This document shows, piece after piece, positions 50,423 through 58,452 of a DNA stretch of 64,000 bases (positions within the stretch are counted from its first letter, which is position 1; the number at the start of each line of letters is the position of its first letter). The stretch lies in NCBI GenBank assembly GCA_910585625.1, contig CAJUFQ010000003.1, forward strand, positions 5,801-69,800, read 5' to 3'. The DNA comes from an uncultured Lachnospiraceae bacterium (GTDB lineage: Bacteria; Bacillota; Clostridia; Lachnospirales; Lachnospiraceae). A model generated the notes under the pieces. It did no database searches and was not told the origin of the DNA. It saw only the letters and a program-made list of their open reading frames with translations. Both the position numbers and the translations under genes were made by a program.

Positions 50423-50998
50423 ATGAAAGAATTATTGATGATTGCAATCGGCTCTGCCATTGTAAATAATGTAGTATTGAGCCAGTTCCTGGGAATTTGC
50501 CCATTCCTTGGGGTTTCCAAAAAAACAAGCACTGCAGCCGGAATGGGCGGCGCAGTTATCTTCGTAATAACGCTGGCTTCCCTTGTTACCGGATTGATTT
50601 ATGACTTTATCCTGACCCCATTCCATGTGGAATACTTGCAGACTATCGTATTTATCCTGGTAATTGCGTCACTGGTGCAGTTTGTAGAGATGTTCCTTAA
50701 GAAAATGATGCCCCCACTGTATGAATCTCTGGGCGTTTTCCTTCCGCTGATTACTACTAACTGTGCAGTGCTGGGCGTTGCCTTGAATAATGTGTCAAAA
50801 GGCTATAATTTACTGCAGGGCGTTGTGAATGGAATCGCGACTTCCGTAGGGTTTTTCATTGCCATTGTCATTATGGCGGGTCTCCGTGAGAAAATTGAGT
50901 ACAACGATATTCCGAAACGTTTTCAGGGAACAGCAATCGTGCTGATTACAGCCAGCTTAATGTCAATCGCCTTTATGGGATTCTCAGGCATGATATAG
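50423..50998 (+). CDS. rnfA: Rnf complex subunit A
   Basis: 191-residue, six-helix membrane subunit homologous to RnfE in inverted topology. Seen: NNVVLSQFLGICPFLGVSKK, with the membrane cysteine, and LPLITTNCAVLGVALNN, with the second cysteine; together with RnfE these hold the in-membrane iron centre. AGGCAGGA precedes the ATG. Confidence 0.96.
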   Translation: MKELLMIAIGSAIVNNVVLSQFLGICPFLGVSKKTSTAAGMGGAVIFVITLASLVTGLIYDFILTPFHVEYLQTIVFILVIASLVQFVEMFLKKMMPPLYESLGVFLPLITTNCAVLGVALNNVSKGYNLLQGVVNGIATSVGFFIAIVIMAGLREKIEYNDIPKRFQGTAIVLITASLMSIAFMGFSGMI

Positions 50999-51010
50999 GA
51001 GGAAAAGAAC

Positions 51011-51811
51011 ATGAATATAGGAGCAATTATCATTGCCGCCCTGGTAGTGGGCGGAACGGGTATCCTGCTGGGCTTTTTCCTGGGGATTTTCGGGGAAAAG
51101 TTTAAAGTAGAGGTAGATGAGAGGGAAGAGGCTATCACAGGCGTCCTTCCCGGCAATAACTGTGGCGGATGCGGATATGCCGGATGTTCCGGCCTTGCAG
51201 CGGCCATTGTCAAGGGCGAGGCCCCGGTCAACCAATGCCCGGTAGGCGGGGCGCCCATAGCGGCAAAGATTGGTGAGATTATGGGCGTGGCTGCCGAGGA
51301 AGGCGCAAGGAAGGTTGCGTTCGTAAAATGCGCAGGAGACTGTGAAAAGTCAAAACAGGATTATAAATATACCGGCGTGGAAGACTGTGCGTCTATGGCA
51401 TTCATTCCCAATGGCGGGCCTAAAGGGTGCAATTACGGCTGTCTTGGCTACGGAAGCTGCGTCAAGGCATGTCCTTTTGACGCCGTGCATATCGTCAATG
51501 GCATTGCGGTGGTGGATAAGGAAGCATGTAAAGCGTGCGGCAAATGCGTGGCGGCTTGTCCGAAGAACCTGATTGAGCTGGTTCCGTATGATGCGAAGAA
51601 TAAGGTACAGTGCAGTTCTAAGGATAAAGGCAAGGATGTCATGGCAGCCTGCTCCGTGGGCTGTATCGGCTGCCATTTGTGTGAGAAGAACTGTCCGGAA
51701 GGCGCGGTAACCGTCACAGACAACATTGCGCACATCGACTATGAGAAGTGTACCGGATGCGGTACATGTGCCGAGAAGTGTCCGAAGAAGATTATCAGCA
51801 AGGCAGTATAA
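51011..51811 (+). CDS. rnfB: Rnf complex subunit B (ferredoxin side)
   Basis: 266 residues. An N-terminal membrane helix (about 3-25), then the 4Fe-4S domain NNCGGCGYAGCSGLAAAI with a distal QCPVGG, then clusters CNYGCLGYGSCVKACP, CKACGKCVAACP, CHLCEKNCP and CTGCGTCAEKCP. It accepts electrons from reduced ferredoxin. The number of cluster motifs is in the range of clostridial RnfB. AGGAGG precedes the ATG; last gene of the operon. Confidence 0.95.
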   Translation: MNIGAIIIAALVVGGTGILLGFFLGIFGEKFKVEVDEREEAITGVLPGNNCGGCGYAGCSGLAAAIVKGEAPVNQCPVGGAPIAAKIGEIMGVAAEEGARKVAFVKCAGDCEKSKQDYKYTGVEDCASMAFIPNGGPKGCNYGCLGYGSCVKACPFDAVHIVNGIAVVDKEACKACGKCVAACPKNLIELVPYDAKNKVQCSSKDKGKDVMAACSVGCIGCHLCEKNCPEGAVTVTDNIAHIDYEKCTGCGTCAEKCPKKIISKAV

Positions 51812-51851
51812 TCAAGCGGTCCCATGAAAACTGACAGGGGCGTTATATAAT

Positions 51852-51896
51852 GAGAAAGCGGGAAATGCCATGCAAATTTTGCACTTTCCGCTTTCT
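51852..51896 (+). terminator. Hairpin after rnfB
   Basis: GAGAAAGCGGGAAA (51852-51865) pairs with TTTCCGCTTTCTC (51884-51896) with one bulged base; inside, TGCAAA/TTTGCA is also complementary. The following T-content is low, so its strength as a terminator is uncertain. Confidence 0.6.
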
Positions 51897-51958
51897 CACT
51901 TTATGTCAGAGGATTTTTATCTCTTTTCAGACAAATTATACAACAAAAGGAGGCAAAG

Positions 51959-53278
51959 ATGAGATATACTGGATATGAACTGACATGGTTGTTTTTTACC
52001 TATAGTTTTCTGGGATGGTGTCTGGAGGTAATCTATGCAGCGGCAGGACGGAAAAAATTTGTGAACCGTGGGTTCCTCAATGGGATTCTATGTCCTGTTT
52101 ATGGCTTTTCCATGGTGTTCATGCTGGTGTTCATGGATTCCCTGAAAGGAAATTGGTTCTACCTTTTCCTGGGCTGTATGATTGTGGGAACGGTGACAGA
52201 ACTCATCACGGGACTTGCCCTGGAGAAAATTTTCCATCTGCGGCTGTGGAATTATTCAGAGAAGAGGTTTCAGGCAGGAGGCTATATCTGCCTTACAACA
52301 TCCCTTATCTGGGGATTGCTTGGACTGATAGTGGTGGGATTCATCAATCCATTCTTCCTGCAGATAATCCGTAAGATACCATGGTTTCCCGGCGTGGTTC
52401 TGCTGATTATCCTGTTAGTAATCCTTACTGCGGATACGGTGACGACGACGGCAGCTTTGCTGAAAATCAAAAACCAGAACCCGGCTTTTCAGGAAATAGC
52501 CGATGGGTTCACCCAGGCTTCAAAATCTCTGGAAGGTTTCATCATAAAGTTGGTACACAGAAGGGTAAACCGGGCGTTCCCTGGAATGAGCAAAAAGAAG
52601 ACAGAAGAGGAACAGCAGGAGCGCATCTACCAGGAAACAGTGTTTGCGTATGGCTGCAGTTTCTGTAAGGTCTTTTGGATATTCATGCTGGGCGCGTTTC
52701 TGGGAGATTTGACGGAAACGGTTTTCTGCCGGTTTTCCATGGGAAGATGGATGAGCCGTAGCAGCGTTGTTTATGGCGCATTCAGCCTGGTATGGGGGCT
52801 TGGCGTGGCTGGGATAACAATTCTCCTCTACCGTTATCGCAACCATGAAGACCGTTATATCTTTTTTGCGGGGACGCTGCTGGGCGGTGCCTACGAATAT
52901 ATATGCAGTGTGTTTACGGAATTGGCATTCGGCACAGTGTTCTGGGACTATAGTAAGATTCCATTCAATCTAGGCGGCCGTATCAATCTTCTGTTTTGCT
53001 TTTTCTGGGGGATTGCTGCATGGGTGTGGATGAAGCTGCTCTATCCCATAGTGTCTGAGTGGATTGAAAAAGTTCCTAAGAAAGCTGGTAACTGGGTGAC
53101 TGCTATAACGTTTGTACTGATGATAGGCAATATATTATTGTCCGGTCTTGCGCTGAACCGCTATAGCGAGCGGGCGCATGGAATTGCGGCAGGCAACGAC
53201 TTTGCGGCATGGATTGATGAAAAGTATCCCGATGAGAGGATGGATCGGATTTACCCAAGCGCCAAAATAAGAAAATAA
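51959..53278 (+). CDS. Duplicated CmpB-type membrane protein (putative ABC transporter permease)
   Basis: 439 residues, about ten helices. The CmpB-like domain occurs twice: FLGWCLEVIYAAAGRKKFVN with RGFLNGILCPVYGFSMV (about 17-55), and GAFLGDLTETVFCRFSMGRW with SSVVYGAFSLVWGLG (about 243-283). Such proteins are annotated as putative permeases but have no associated ATPase here, and transport is unproven. A soluble acidic loop (about 185-225, with KKKTEEEQQER) links the halves. AAAGGAGG precedes the ATG. Stands alone. Confidence 0.85.
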   Translation: MRYTGYELTWLFFTYSFLGWCLEVIYAAAGRKKFVNRGFLNGILCPVYGFSMVFMLVFMDSLKGNWFYLFLGCMIVGTVTELITGLALEKIFHLRLWNYSEKRFQAGGYICLTTSLIWGLLGLIVVGFINPFFLQIIRKIPWFPGVVLLIILLVILTADTVTTTAALLKIKNQNPAFQEIADGFTQASKSLEGFIIKLVHRRVNRAFPGMSKKKTEEEQQERIYQETVFAYGCSFCKVFWIFMLGAFLGDLTETVFCRFSMGRWMSRSSVVYGAFSLVWGLGVAGITILLYRYRNHEDRYIFFAGTLLGGAYEYICSVFTELAFGTVFWDYSKIPFNLGGRINLLFCFFWGIAAWVWMKLLYPIVSEWIEKVPKKAGNWVTAITFVLMIGNILLSGLALNRYSERAHGIAAGNDFAAWIDEKYPDERMDRIYPSAKIRK

Positions 53279-53357
53279 CGAAGATTGATAATTGGCAGGA
53301 CGGCTTGATAAAGAATAATATTGAAAAACCAAACGAGCAAGGAGCAGGGCATTATTT

Positions 53358-54206
53358 ATGGAAACAAATGAATATTTCAGGAAAAAAAAGCGGGTGGTTG
53401 TCAAAATTGGTTCTTCTTCCCTTAATCATGAAGAGACCGGAAGGCTGAATTTCACAAAACTGGAGAAGTTGGTACGCGAACTTTGCGATATCCGCAACCA
53501 GGGAATTGACGTGTGCCTGGTAAGTTCTGGTGCGATTGCAGTGGGCCGCCAAGTCATGGGATTCAAGGAACGCCCGAAAGACATTTCTACAAAACAGGCA
53601 TGTGCGGCCATTGGGCAGGCCAGGCTCATGATGACCTACCAGAAAATGTTTGCTGAATACCATCAGACCGTAGGTCAGGTGCTGATGACGAAAGGGACAA
53701 TGCTGGACAATGTTTCCCGCAAGAATGCACAGAATACATTTGAGGAACTGTTCCGCCTGGGCGTGATTCCTATCGTCAACGAGAATGATACCGTATCCAC
53801 ATATGAAATGCGGTTTGGCGACAATGACAGCCTGTCTGCAATCGTGGCGGCGTTGGCAGGAGCGGATTTGTTAATCCTCTTGTCAGACATTGACGGCCTT
53901 TTCACGGATGACCCGCGCCAAAATGCAAAGGCAGAACTGATTCGTGTTGTGGAGGAACTGGATGCGAATATTATCTCCATGGCGAAAGGAACCGCCGGAA
54001 GCGATGTGGGAACCGGAGGAATGGAGACTAAGCTGATAGCTGCGGAAATTGCAACGCGTTCCGGTGCGGACATGATTATAGCCAACGGAGAAGATGTTGG
54101 GATTCTGCACAGGATTTTCGGTGGAAAATTCAAGGGAACGCTATTTAAAGAACATTATGATGAGGATTTCTATATTGCTGATTTTATTGAACAGAGTATG
54201 ATTTGA
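53358..54206 (+). CDS. proB: Glutamate 5-kinase (short form)
   Basis: First step of proline synthesis, phosphorylating glutamate. 282 residues, an amino-acid-kinase fold without the C-terminal PUA domain of longer ProB. Seen: VVVKIGSSSLN, VSSGAIAVGRQVMG, VNENDTVSTYEMRFGDND and GTGGMETKLIAAEIA. Its stop codon lies inside the first of three 69-bp repeats. The partner proA is 2.4 kb downstream, separated by pfp, ynzC and a cyclo-ligase gene, so the usual proBA pair is split. Confidence 0.94.
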   Translation: METNEYFRKKKRVVVKIGSSSLNHEETGRLNFTKLEKLVRELCDIRNQGIDVCLVSSGAIAVGRQVMGFKERPKDISTKQACAAIGQARLMMTYQKMFAEYHQTVGQVLMTKGTMLDNVSRKNAQNTFEELFRLGVIPIVNENDTVSTYEMRFGDNDSLSAIVAALAGADLLILLSDIDGLFTDDPRQNAKAELIRVVEELDANIISMAKGTAGSDVGTGGMETKLIAAEIATRSGADMIIANGEDVGILHRIFGGKFKGTLFKEHYDEDFYIADFIEQSMI

Positions 54207-54386
54207 CCTAAGGAGGGGCCCGGCAAAGCTGGGAGGATACCTTAGGTCACGTATACTAGCCAGAAAGAATAAAGACCTAAGGAGGGGCCCGGCAAAGCTG
54301 GGAGGATACCTTAGGTCACGTATACTAGCCCAAAAGAATAAAGACCTAAGGAGGGGCCCGGAGAAGCTGGGAGGATACCTTAGGTC
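54205..54386. repeat. Three tandem 69-bp hairpin repeats
   Basis: The 44-bp cores at 54205-54248, 54274-54317 and 54343-54386 are spaced exactly 69 bp. Each core is closed by GACCTAAGG / CCTTAGGTC, with an inner stem CCCGGC-AAA-GCTGGG (the third copy reads CCCGGAGAAGCTGGG). The linkers of copies 1 and 2 (CACGTATACTAGCC, then a two-base change, then AAAGAATAAA) are almost identical. On the minus strand copies 2 and 3 are followed by TTTATTCTTT, so weak termination of the convergent pfp transcript is possible. They fill the gap between convergent proB and pfp. No family is known to me. Confidence 0.88.
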
Positions 54387-54430
54387 ACATAAAATAAAGG
54401 AAAGAGAAGCTCCTTTTGATAAATAAGTTA

Positions 54431-54469
54431 ACCCAACGCCCCTGCCGCAGACAGCAGGACGCGTTGGGT
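54431..54469 (-). terminator. Terminator of pfp
   Basis: ACCCAACGC (54431-54439) / GCGTTGGGT (54461-54469), with inner CCTGC/GCAGG (54441-54445, 54454-54458). On the minus strand it is followed by TTAACTTATTT. Confidence 0.75.
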
Positions 54470-54478
54470 CATTACATC

Positions 54479-55696
54479 TTACCTATTACGGATTGCAAAT
54501 ACCGGAAGCCCATCTTTCATCGGACGCTCGCATTCGCCTGCAACCAGGGGAGCTGCATAGTCGATGAAATCCTGGCTCAGATTGGAGCCGTCATCGGTAA
54601 TCCACTCAAGGGGAACGGTCTTTTCTTTGTTACATACGTCGTTTACGTCTACCAATGCACATTCCATGCCATAGTCCCCATCCTTGCGGTTAAAGGCAAT
54701 CATGTAGCCTGTCTCGCCTTTGAGGGCAGCTTGTACGGCGAAGGAACCAGCCGTGACAGCCTCTTCAAGGTCAGTTGCAGACAGGCAGTTGGAAGAGCAA
54801 CGCTGGCTGACATTGAATTCCACGGAACGCACCTTGACGCCAAGTTCCCGCTTTACAAGGGACTGGAGGTAAGAGCCGCAGCCATTTAAGATTTTGTGTC
54901 CGAACTGGTCAAGCGCAGTCTCTACGGAATCCTCGCTGATGAAGTTGCCCTCGGCGTCTTTCAGGCCCTCGGAAACACAGACGGTCACATGCTTATGCTC
55001 GTCTATTGCGGCTTTGAGTTGTTTTATGAACTTCTCTTCTGAGAACGGAATTTCTGGTAAGTAAATTAACAATGGGTTCGGGTCTTTCTCACATCTGGCA
55101 AGAACGGAGGAAGCAGCCAGCCAGCCGGCATGGCGTCCCATAATCTCGATAATCATGACATTGGGCTTGTCATATGCTTCGGAATCCCGGTTAATCTCAC
55201 GCACGGAAGACGCCACAAATTTTGCCGCGCTGCCGAACCCGGGCGTGTGGTCGGTAAGCACTAAATCGTTGTCAATCGTCTTCGGCACGCCCATCACGCG
55301 GATGTCGCTGTTTACGGAAGCCGCATAGCGTGAGAGCTTGCTTACGGTATCCATGGAATCGTTCCCGCCGCAGTAGAAGAAATAGCCAATGTTTAACTCC
55401 TCAAATTTCTTAAATAATTCCGGGTATACGGGATCGGACAGATCCTCCGGCAATTTATAGCGGCAGGAGCCAAGGAAAGCGCCAGGCGTAGTCTTTAATG
55501 CGGAAAGCTCGTCCTTCGTCATGTCTGTGTCCATGTCCATATATTGGCCGCCAAGGAATCCCTCGATTCCATGTACCATGCCATATACTTTGCCGATTTC
55601 CTGCGTGCTTTTCAGCCCTTCCGTAACAACGCCATACAAGCTTCCATTGATTACGGCAGTAGGCCCTCCGGATTGTCCGACAATAAGATTTTTCAT
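54479..55696 (-). CDS. pfp: 6-phosphofructokinase, PPi-dependent type
   Basis: 405 residues. It interconverts fructose 6-phosphate and fructose 1,6-bisphosphate. Seen: VGQSGGPTAVINGSL, GGNDSMDT (110-117), PKTIDNDLV and IEIMGRHAGWLAA. In the phosphate-donor loop the second position carries Asp in place of the Gly of ATP enzymes (GGDGS), as in PPi-using members, so PPi is the likely donor, though this is an inference from one motif. AAAGGAG precedes the ATG, with its own promoter; monocistronic on the minus strand. Confidence 0.92.
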   Translation of the reverse strand: MKNLIVGQSGGPTAVINGSLYGVVTEGLKSTQEIGKVYGMVHGIEGFLGGQYMDMDTDMTKDELSALKTTPGAFLGSCRYKLPEDLSDPVYPELFKKFEELNIGYFFYCGGNDSMDTVSKLSRYAASVNSDIRVMGVPKTIDNDLVLTDHTPGFGSAAKFVASSVREINRDSEAYDKPNVMIIEIMGRHAGWLAASSVLARCEKDPNPLLIYLPEIPFSEEKFIKQLKAAIDEHKHVTVCVSEGLKDAEGNFISEDSVETALDQFGHKILNGCGSYLQSLVKRELGVKVRSVEFNVSQRCSSNCLSATDLEEAVTAGSFAVQAALKGETGYMIAFNRKDGDYGMECALVDVNDVCNKEKTVPLEWITDDGSNLSQDFIDYAAPLVAGECERPMKDGLPVFAIRNR

Positions 55697-55738
55697 TTTT
55701 TGTTCTCCTTTCGTTTGAAAAAATGTACTGCTAGGTAT

Positions 55739-55767
55739 ATGATAGACGAAAATGCTTGGAATTTCAA
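55739..55767 (-). promoter_or_regulatory. pfp promoter
   Basis: On the minus strand: TTGAAA (plus 55762-55767), 17-bp spacer, TATCAT (plus 55739-55744), 43 bases before the pfp start. Its -35 falls within the spacer of the divergent promoter for ynzC. Confidence 0.78.
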
Positions 55768-55784
55768 GCCAAAAGGAGTAGAAT
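55756..55784 (+). promoter_or_regulatory. ynzC promoter, overlapping the pfp promoter
   Basis: TTGGAA (55756-55761), 17-bp spacer, TAGAAT (55779-55784), 27 bases before the ynzC ATG. Confidence 0.7.
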
Positions 55785-55810
55785 AGAGAAATAAAAAAAG
55801 AGAGGTAATT

Positions 55811-56032
55811 ATGGATCAGAAAAAAATTGACAGAATCAACGTACTGGCGAGAAAATCAAAAGCAGAAGGCTTGACAGAAGATGAAAAGAAGGAACAGGCG
55901 TTACTGCGCCAGGAGTATATTGCCATCGTGCGCAGGAATCTCCGTGGGCAGCTCGACAATATCGACGTAGTCAACCCAGACGGAACCATTGAGAACTTGG
56001 GCGAAAAATATGGAAGAAAAGAGAAGAACTGA
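55811..56032 (+). CDS. ynzC: DUF896 (YnzC family) protein
   Basis: 73 residues, a small helical hairpin protein: IDRINVLARKSKAEGLTEDE and LLRQEYIAIVRRNLRGQLDN are the conserved halves. YneA-operon YnzC of B. subtilis belongs here; the cellular role is not settled. AGAGGT precedes the ATG. Overlaps the cyclo-ligase gene by 23 bases. Confidence 0.92.
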   Translation: MDQKKIDRINVLARKSKAEGLTEDEKKEQALLRQEYIAIVRRNLRGQLDNIDVVNPDGTIENLGEKYGRKEKN

Positions 56033-56582
56033 GGATAACAAACAAAAGATACGCTTAGACGCAAAAGACAAAAGGGATGCCCTATCCGAAACGCAGGCCG
56101 CACAGTGGTCTGCCGAGATTTGCATGATATTGGAGGGACAGCCCTTTTTCAAGGATGCCAGGACAGTTTATTTCTATTACCCATTGGGAAATGAAGTGAA
56201 CCTCCTGCCATTAGCGCAGAAAGCGCTGGACATGGGAAAGCAGGCAGCATTCCCCCGGGTTGCGGGCAGCAGCATGGAGTTTTATCAGGTGGCAAGCCTG
56301 AAAGAGTTTGCAGAAGGCGCGTTTCATCTGATGGAACCTGTAGGCTGCGATGAGATGCACGCCGCAGACGCGTTGGTACTCGTACCGGGCCTTGCCTTTG
56401 ACGCGCATGGCAACCGCATGGGATATGGGAAGGGATATTATGACAGATATTTTGCCAGATACCCGGGCTGCCGGAAAATCGGAATCTGCTACAATATGCA
56501 GTTAGCCTTACATGTGCCTTGCGGCGCATACGATATTCCCATGGAGGCGGTAGTTACCGAAAGAGGAGCCATCTTCGTGTGA
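56010..56582 (+). CDS. 5-formyltetrahydrofolate cyclo-ligase
   Basis: 190 residues. It converts 5-formyl-THF to 5,10-methenyl-THF with ATP. Seen: KDKRDALSETQAAQWS, VYFYYPLGNEVN, LVLVPGLAFDAHGNRMGYGK and GYYDRYFARYPG, the family's substrate and ATP site. ATG 56010 lies inside ynzC without a clear ribosome site, so translational coupling is likely; the frame is open further upstream to 55989. Confidence 0.92.
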   Translation: MEEKRRTEDNKQKIRLDAKDKRDALSETQAAQWSAEICMILEGQPFFKDARTVYFYYPLGNEVNLLPLAQKALDMGKQAAFPRVAGSSMEFYQVASLKEFAEGAFHLMEPVGCDEMHAADALVLVPGLAFDAHGNRMGYGKGYYDRYFARYPGCRKIGICYNMQLALHVPCGAYDIPMEAVVTERGAIFV

Positions 56583-56643
56583 TTTTATGGAAGAGAGGAT
56601 ATAGGAATATAGCAACATTGTTTTTAAAAATGGAGGAGATATC

Positions 56644-57897
56644 ATGTCAAACATTACTTTGGAAGAAATCGGGCAGAGAGCGAAAGCGGCGGAGGCAGCC
56701 TTGCGTGTGCTGCCTACCAGCCAGAAAAATAAAGCCTTACAGACAGCGGCAGACTATCTGATGGCAAACATGAAAATGATATTGGAGGCGAATGCAGCGG
56801 ATGTGGAACAGGCAAAAGAGAACCAGATGAGTCCTGCGCTGGTAGACCGCCTGCTCCTTTCGGAGGCAAGGATTGCGCAGATGGCGGAAGGGTTGCGTCA
56901 GATTGCGGAATTGGAAGACCCTGTGGGAGAAGTCTTGTCGATGAAGCAGCGTCCAAACGGCCTGCTGATAGGCCAGAAACGGGTGCCCCTTGGCGTAATT
57001 GGGATTATATACGAATCACGGCCCAATGTTACTGCGGACGCATTCGGGCTCTGCTTTAAAGCCGGGAATGTGGTGATTTTAAGGGGCGGGAAAGATGCAA
57101 TCCATTCCAACCATGCCATTACGAGAACCTTACAAGATGCACTGCACAAATGCCAGCTTCCTCAGGATGCAATCAGCCTCATTACCGATACCAGCCATGA
57201 GACAGCCGAAAAATTCATGAAACTGAACCAATATGTGGATGTTTTGATTCCAAGAGGGGGGGCAGGGCTTATCCGCACGGTGGTGGAACAGGCTACTGTG
57301 CCTGTCATTGAGACCGGAACCGGAAACTGCCATATCTATGTCGATGAGAGTGCGGATTTTGATATGGCGGTGGAGATTATCTTCAATGCTAAAACGCAGC
57401 GGATTGGCGTATGCAATGCCTGCGAGTCTCTGGTTATTCATGAGAAAATAAAAGATTTGCTGCTGCCTGGTTTAGTGCAGAAGTTAAAAGAAAAAAATGT
57501 CGAAGTCCGTGGGGACATCGCATCCTGCAGCGCATGCAGCGATATCATGAGCGCAACCGAAGAAGACTGGGGCAAGGAATATTTGGATTACATTTTATCG
57601 GTTAAGACGGTATCTAATATAGATGAAGCCATTGCGCATATCAATAAATACAACACCGGGCATTCAGAGGCGATAATTACGAAAGATTACGACAATTCCC
57701 GTAAATTCCTCGATGAAGTGGACGCAGCAGCGGTGTATGTGAACGCATCCACACGTTTTACCGATGGATTCGAATTTGGATTTGGCGGAGAAATCGGTAT
57801 CAGCACACAGAAACTCCACGCAAGAGGGCCAATGGGCCTGAAAGAACTCACGAGTACAAAATACATAATATATGGAAATGGGCAGGTGAGACTGTAA
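56644..57897 (+). CDS. proA: Glutamate-5-semialdehyde dehydrogenase
   Basis: Second step of proline synthesis, reducing glutamyl phosphate with NADPH. 417 residues. Seen: VPLGVIGIIYESRPNVTADA, GNVVILRGGKDAIHSN, IETGTGNCHIYVD, the catalytic cysteine C257 in QRIGVCNACES, and FGFGGEIGISTQKLHARGP. GGAGG precedes the ATG. An acetyltransferase gene begins one base after its stop. Confidence 0.96.
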   Translation: MSNITLEEIGQRAKAAEAALRVLPTSQKNKALQTAADYLMANMKMILEANAADVEQAKENQMSPALVDRLLLSEARIAQMAEGLRQIAELEDPVGEVLSMKQRPNGLLIGQKRVPLGVIGIIYESRPNVTADAFGLCFKAGNVVILRGGKDAIHSNHAITRTLQDALHKCQLPQDAISLITDTSHETAEKFMKLNQYVDVLIPRGGAGLIRTVVEQATVPVIETGTGNCHIYVDESADFDMAVEIIFNAKTQRIGVCNACESLVIHEKIKDLLLPGLVQKLKEKNVEVRGDIASCSACSDIMSATEEDWGKEYLDYILSVKTVSNIDEAIAHINKYNTGHSEAIITKDYDNSRKFLDEVDAAAVYVNASTRFTDGFEFGFGGEIGISTQKLHARGPMGLKELTSTKYIIYGNGQVRL

Positions 57898-57898
57898 G

Positions 57899-58426
57899 AT
57901 GGAGTTTTCGATGCAATTACTTCGCGAATCCCAGATAACGCGGGAATTGTTCCGCCATTTCAATCGCCGCCAGGAAGTGTCAAAATGCTGGCGGAGAGAA
58001 CAGGGCCTCTGGGTTCTGAAAGACGATAGCTTCGTGGAGGACTGGAACGAGCAGCAGTACGAGTTTCTGGTGCAGTGCCTGAAAAACACCGTAACTACAG
58101 GGGGCCTTGTCTTGGGGGCATTCGTGCAGGAGCGGTTAGTAGGGTTTGCCTCCGTGGAAAGCAGGCGTTTCGGCTCCAAAAAGCAATATTTGCAGCTGTC
58201 CTGCATCCATGTATCCTGTGAGAGCAGGGGACAAGGTCTTGGGAAGAAATTATTTCAGTTTGCAAGTTACGGGGCAAAGTTCCTGGGAGCGGAGAAACTC
58301 TATATTTCTGCGCACCCGGCGCAGGAGACGCAGGCCTTCTATCACACGCTGGGCTGCGTGGACGCAGGGGAATATGACGGTGAACTTGCCGAACCTGACG
58401 ACTGCCAGCTGGAGTATGCACTGTAG
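57899..58426 (+). CDS. GNAT family N-acetyltransferase
   Basis: 175 residues. The acetyl-CoA loop CESRGQGLGKKLFQFA follows the beta-4 strand LQLSCIHVS; the end has AQETQAFYHTLGCVDAGEY. The N-terminal 50 residues are not typical and include FNRRQEVSKCWRREQGLW. Substrate unknown. AGGTGA in the end of proA serves ATG 57899. Confidence 0.85.
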   Translation: MEFSMQLLRESQITRELFRHFNRRQEVSKCWRREQGLWVLKDDSFVEDWNEQQYEFLVQCLKNTVTTGGLVLGAFVQERLVGFASVESRRFGSKKQYLQLSCIHVSCESRGQGLGKKLFQFASYGAKFLGAEKLYISAHPAQETQAFYHTLGCVDAGEYDGELAEPDDCQLEYAL

Positions 58427-58452
58427 GGCTTGCGGAAAGGAAAAGAAAGAAC

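Noticed and set aside
54205..54386. CRISPR array
   Set aside because: Three units with identical 'spacers' of about 25 bp and dyads inside the repeat; a CRISPR array needs different spacers. These are plain tandem repeats.
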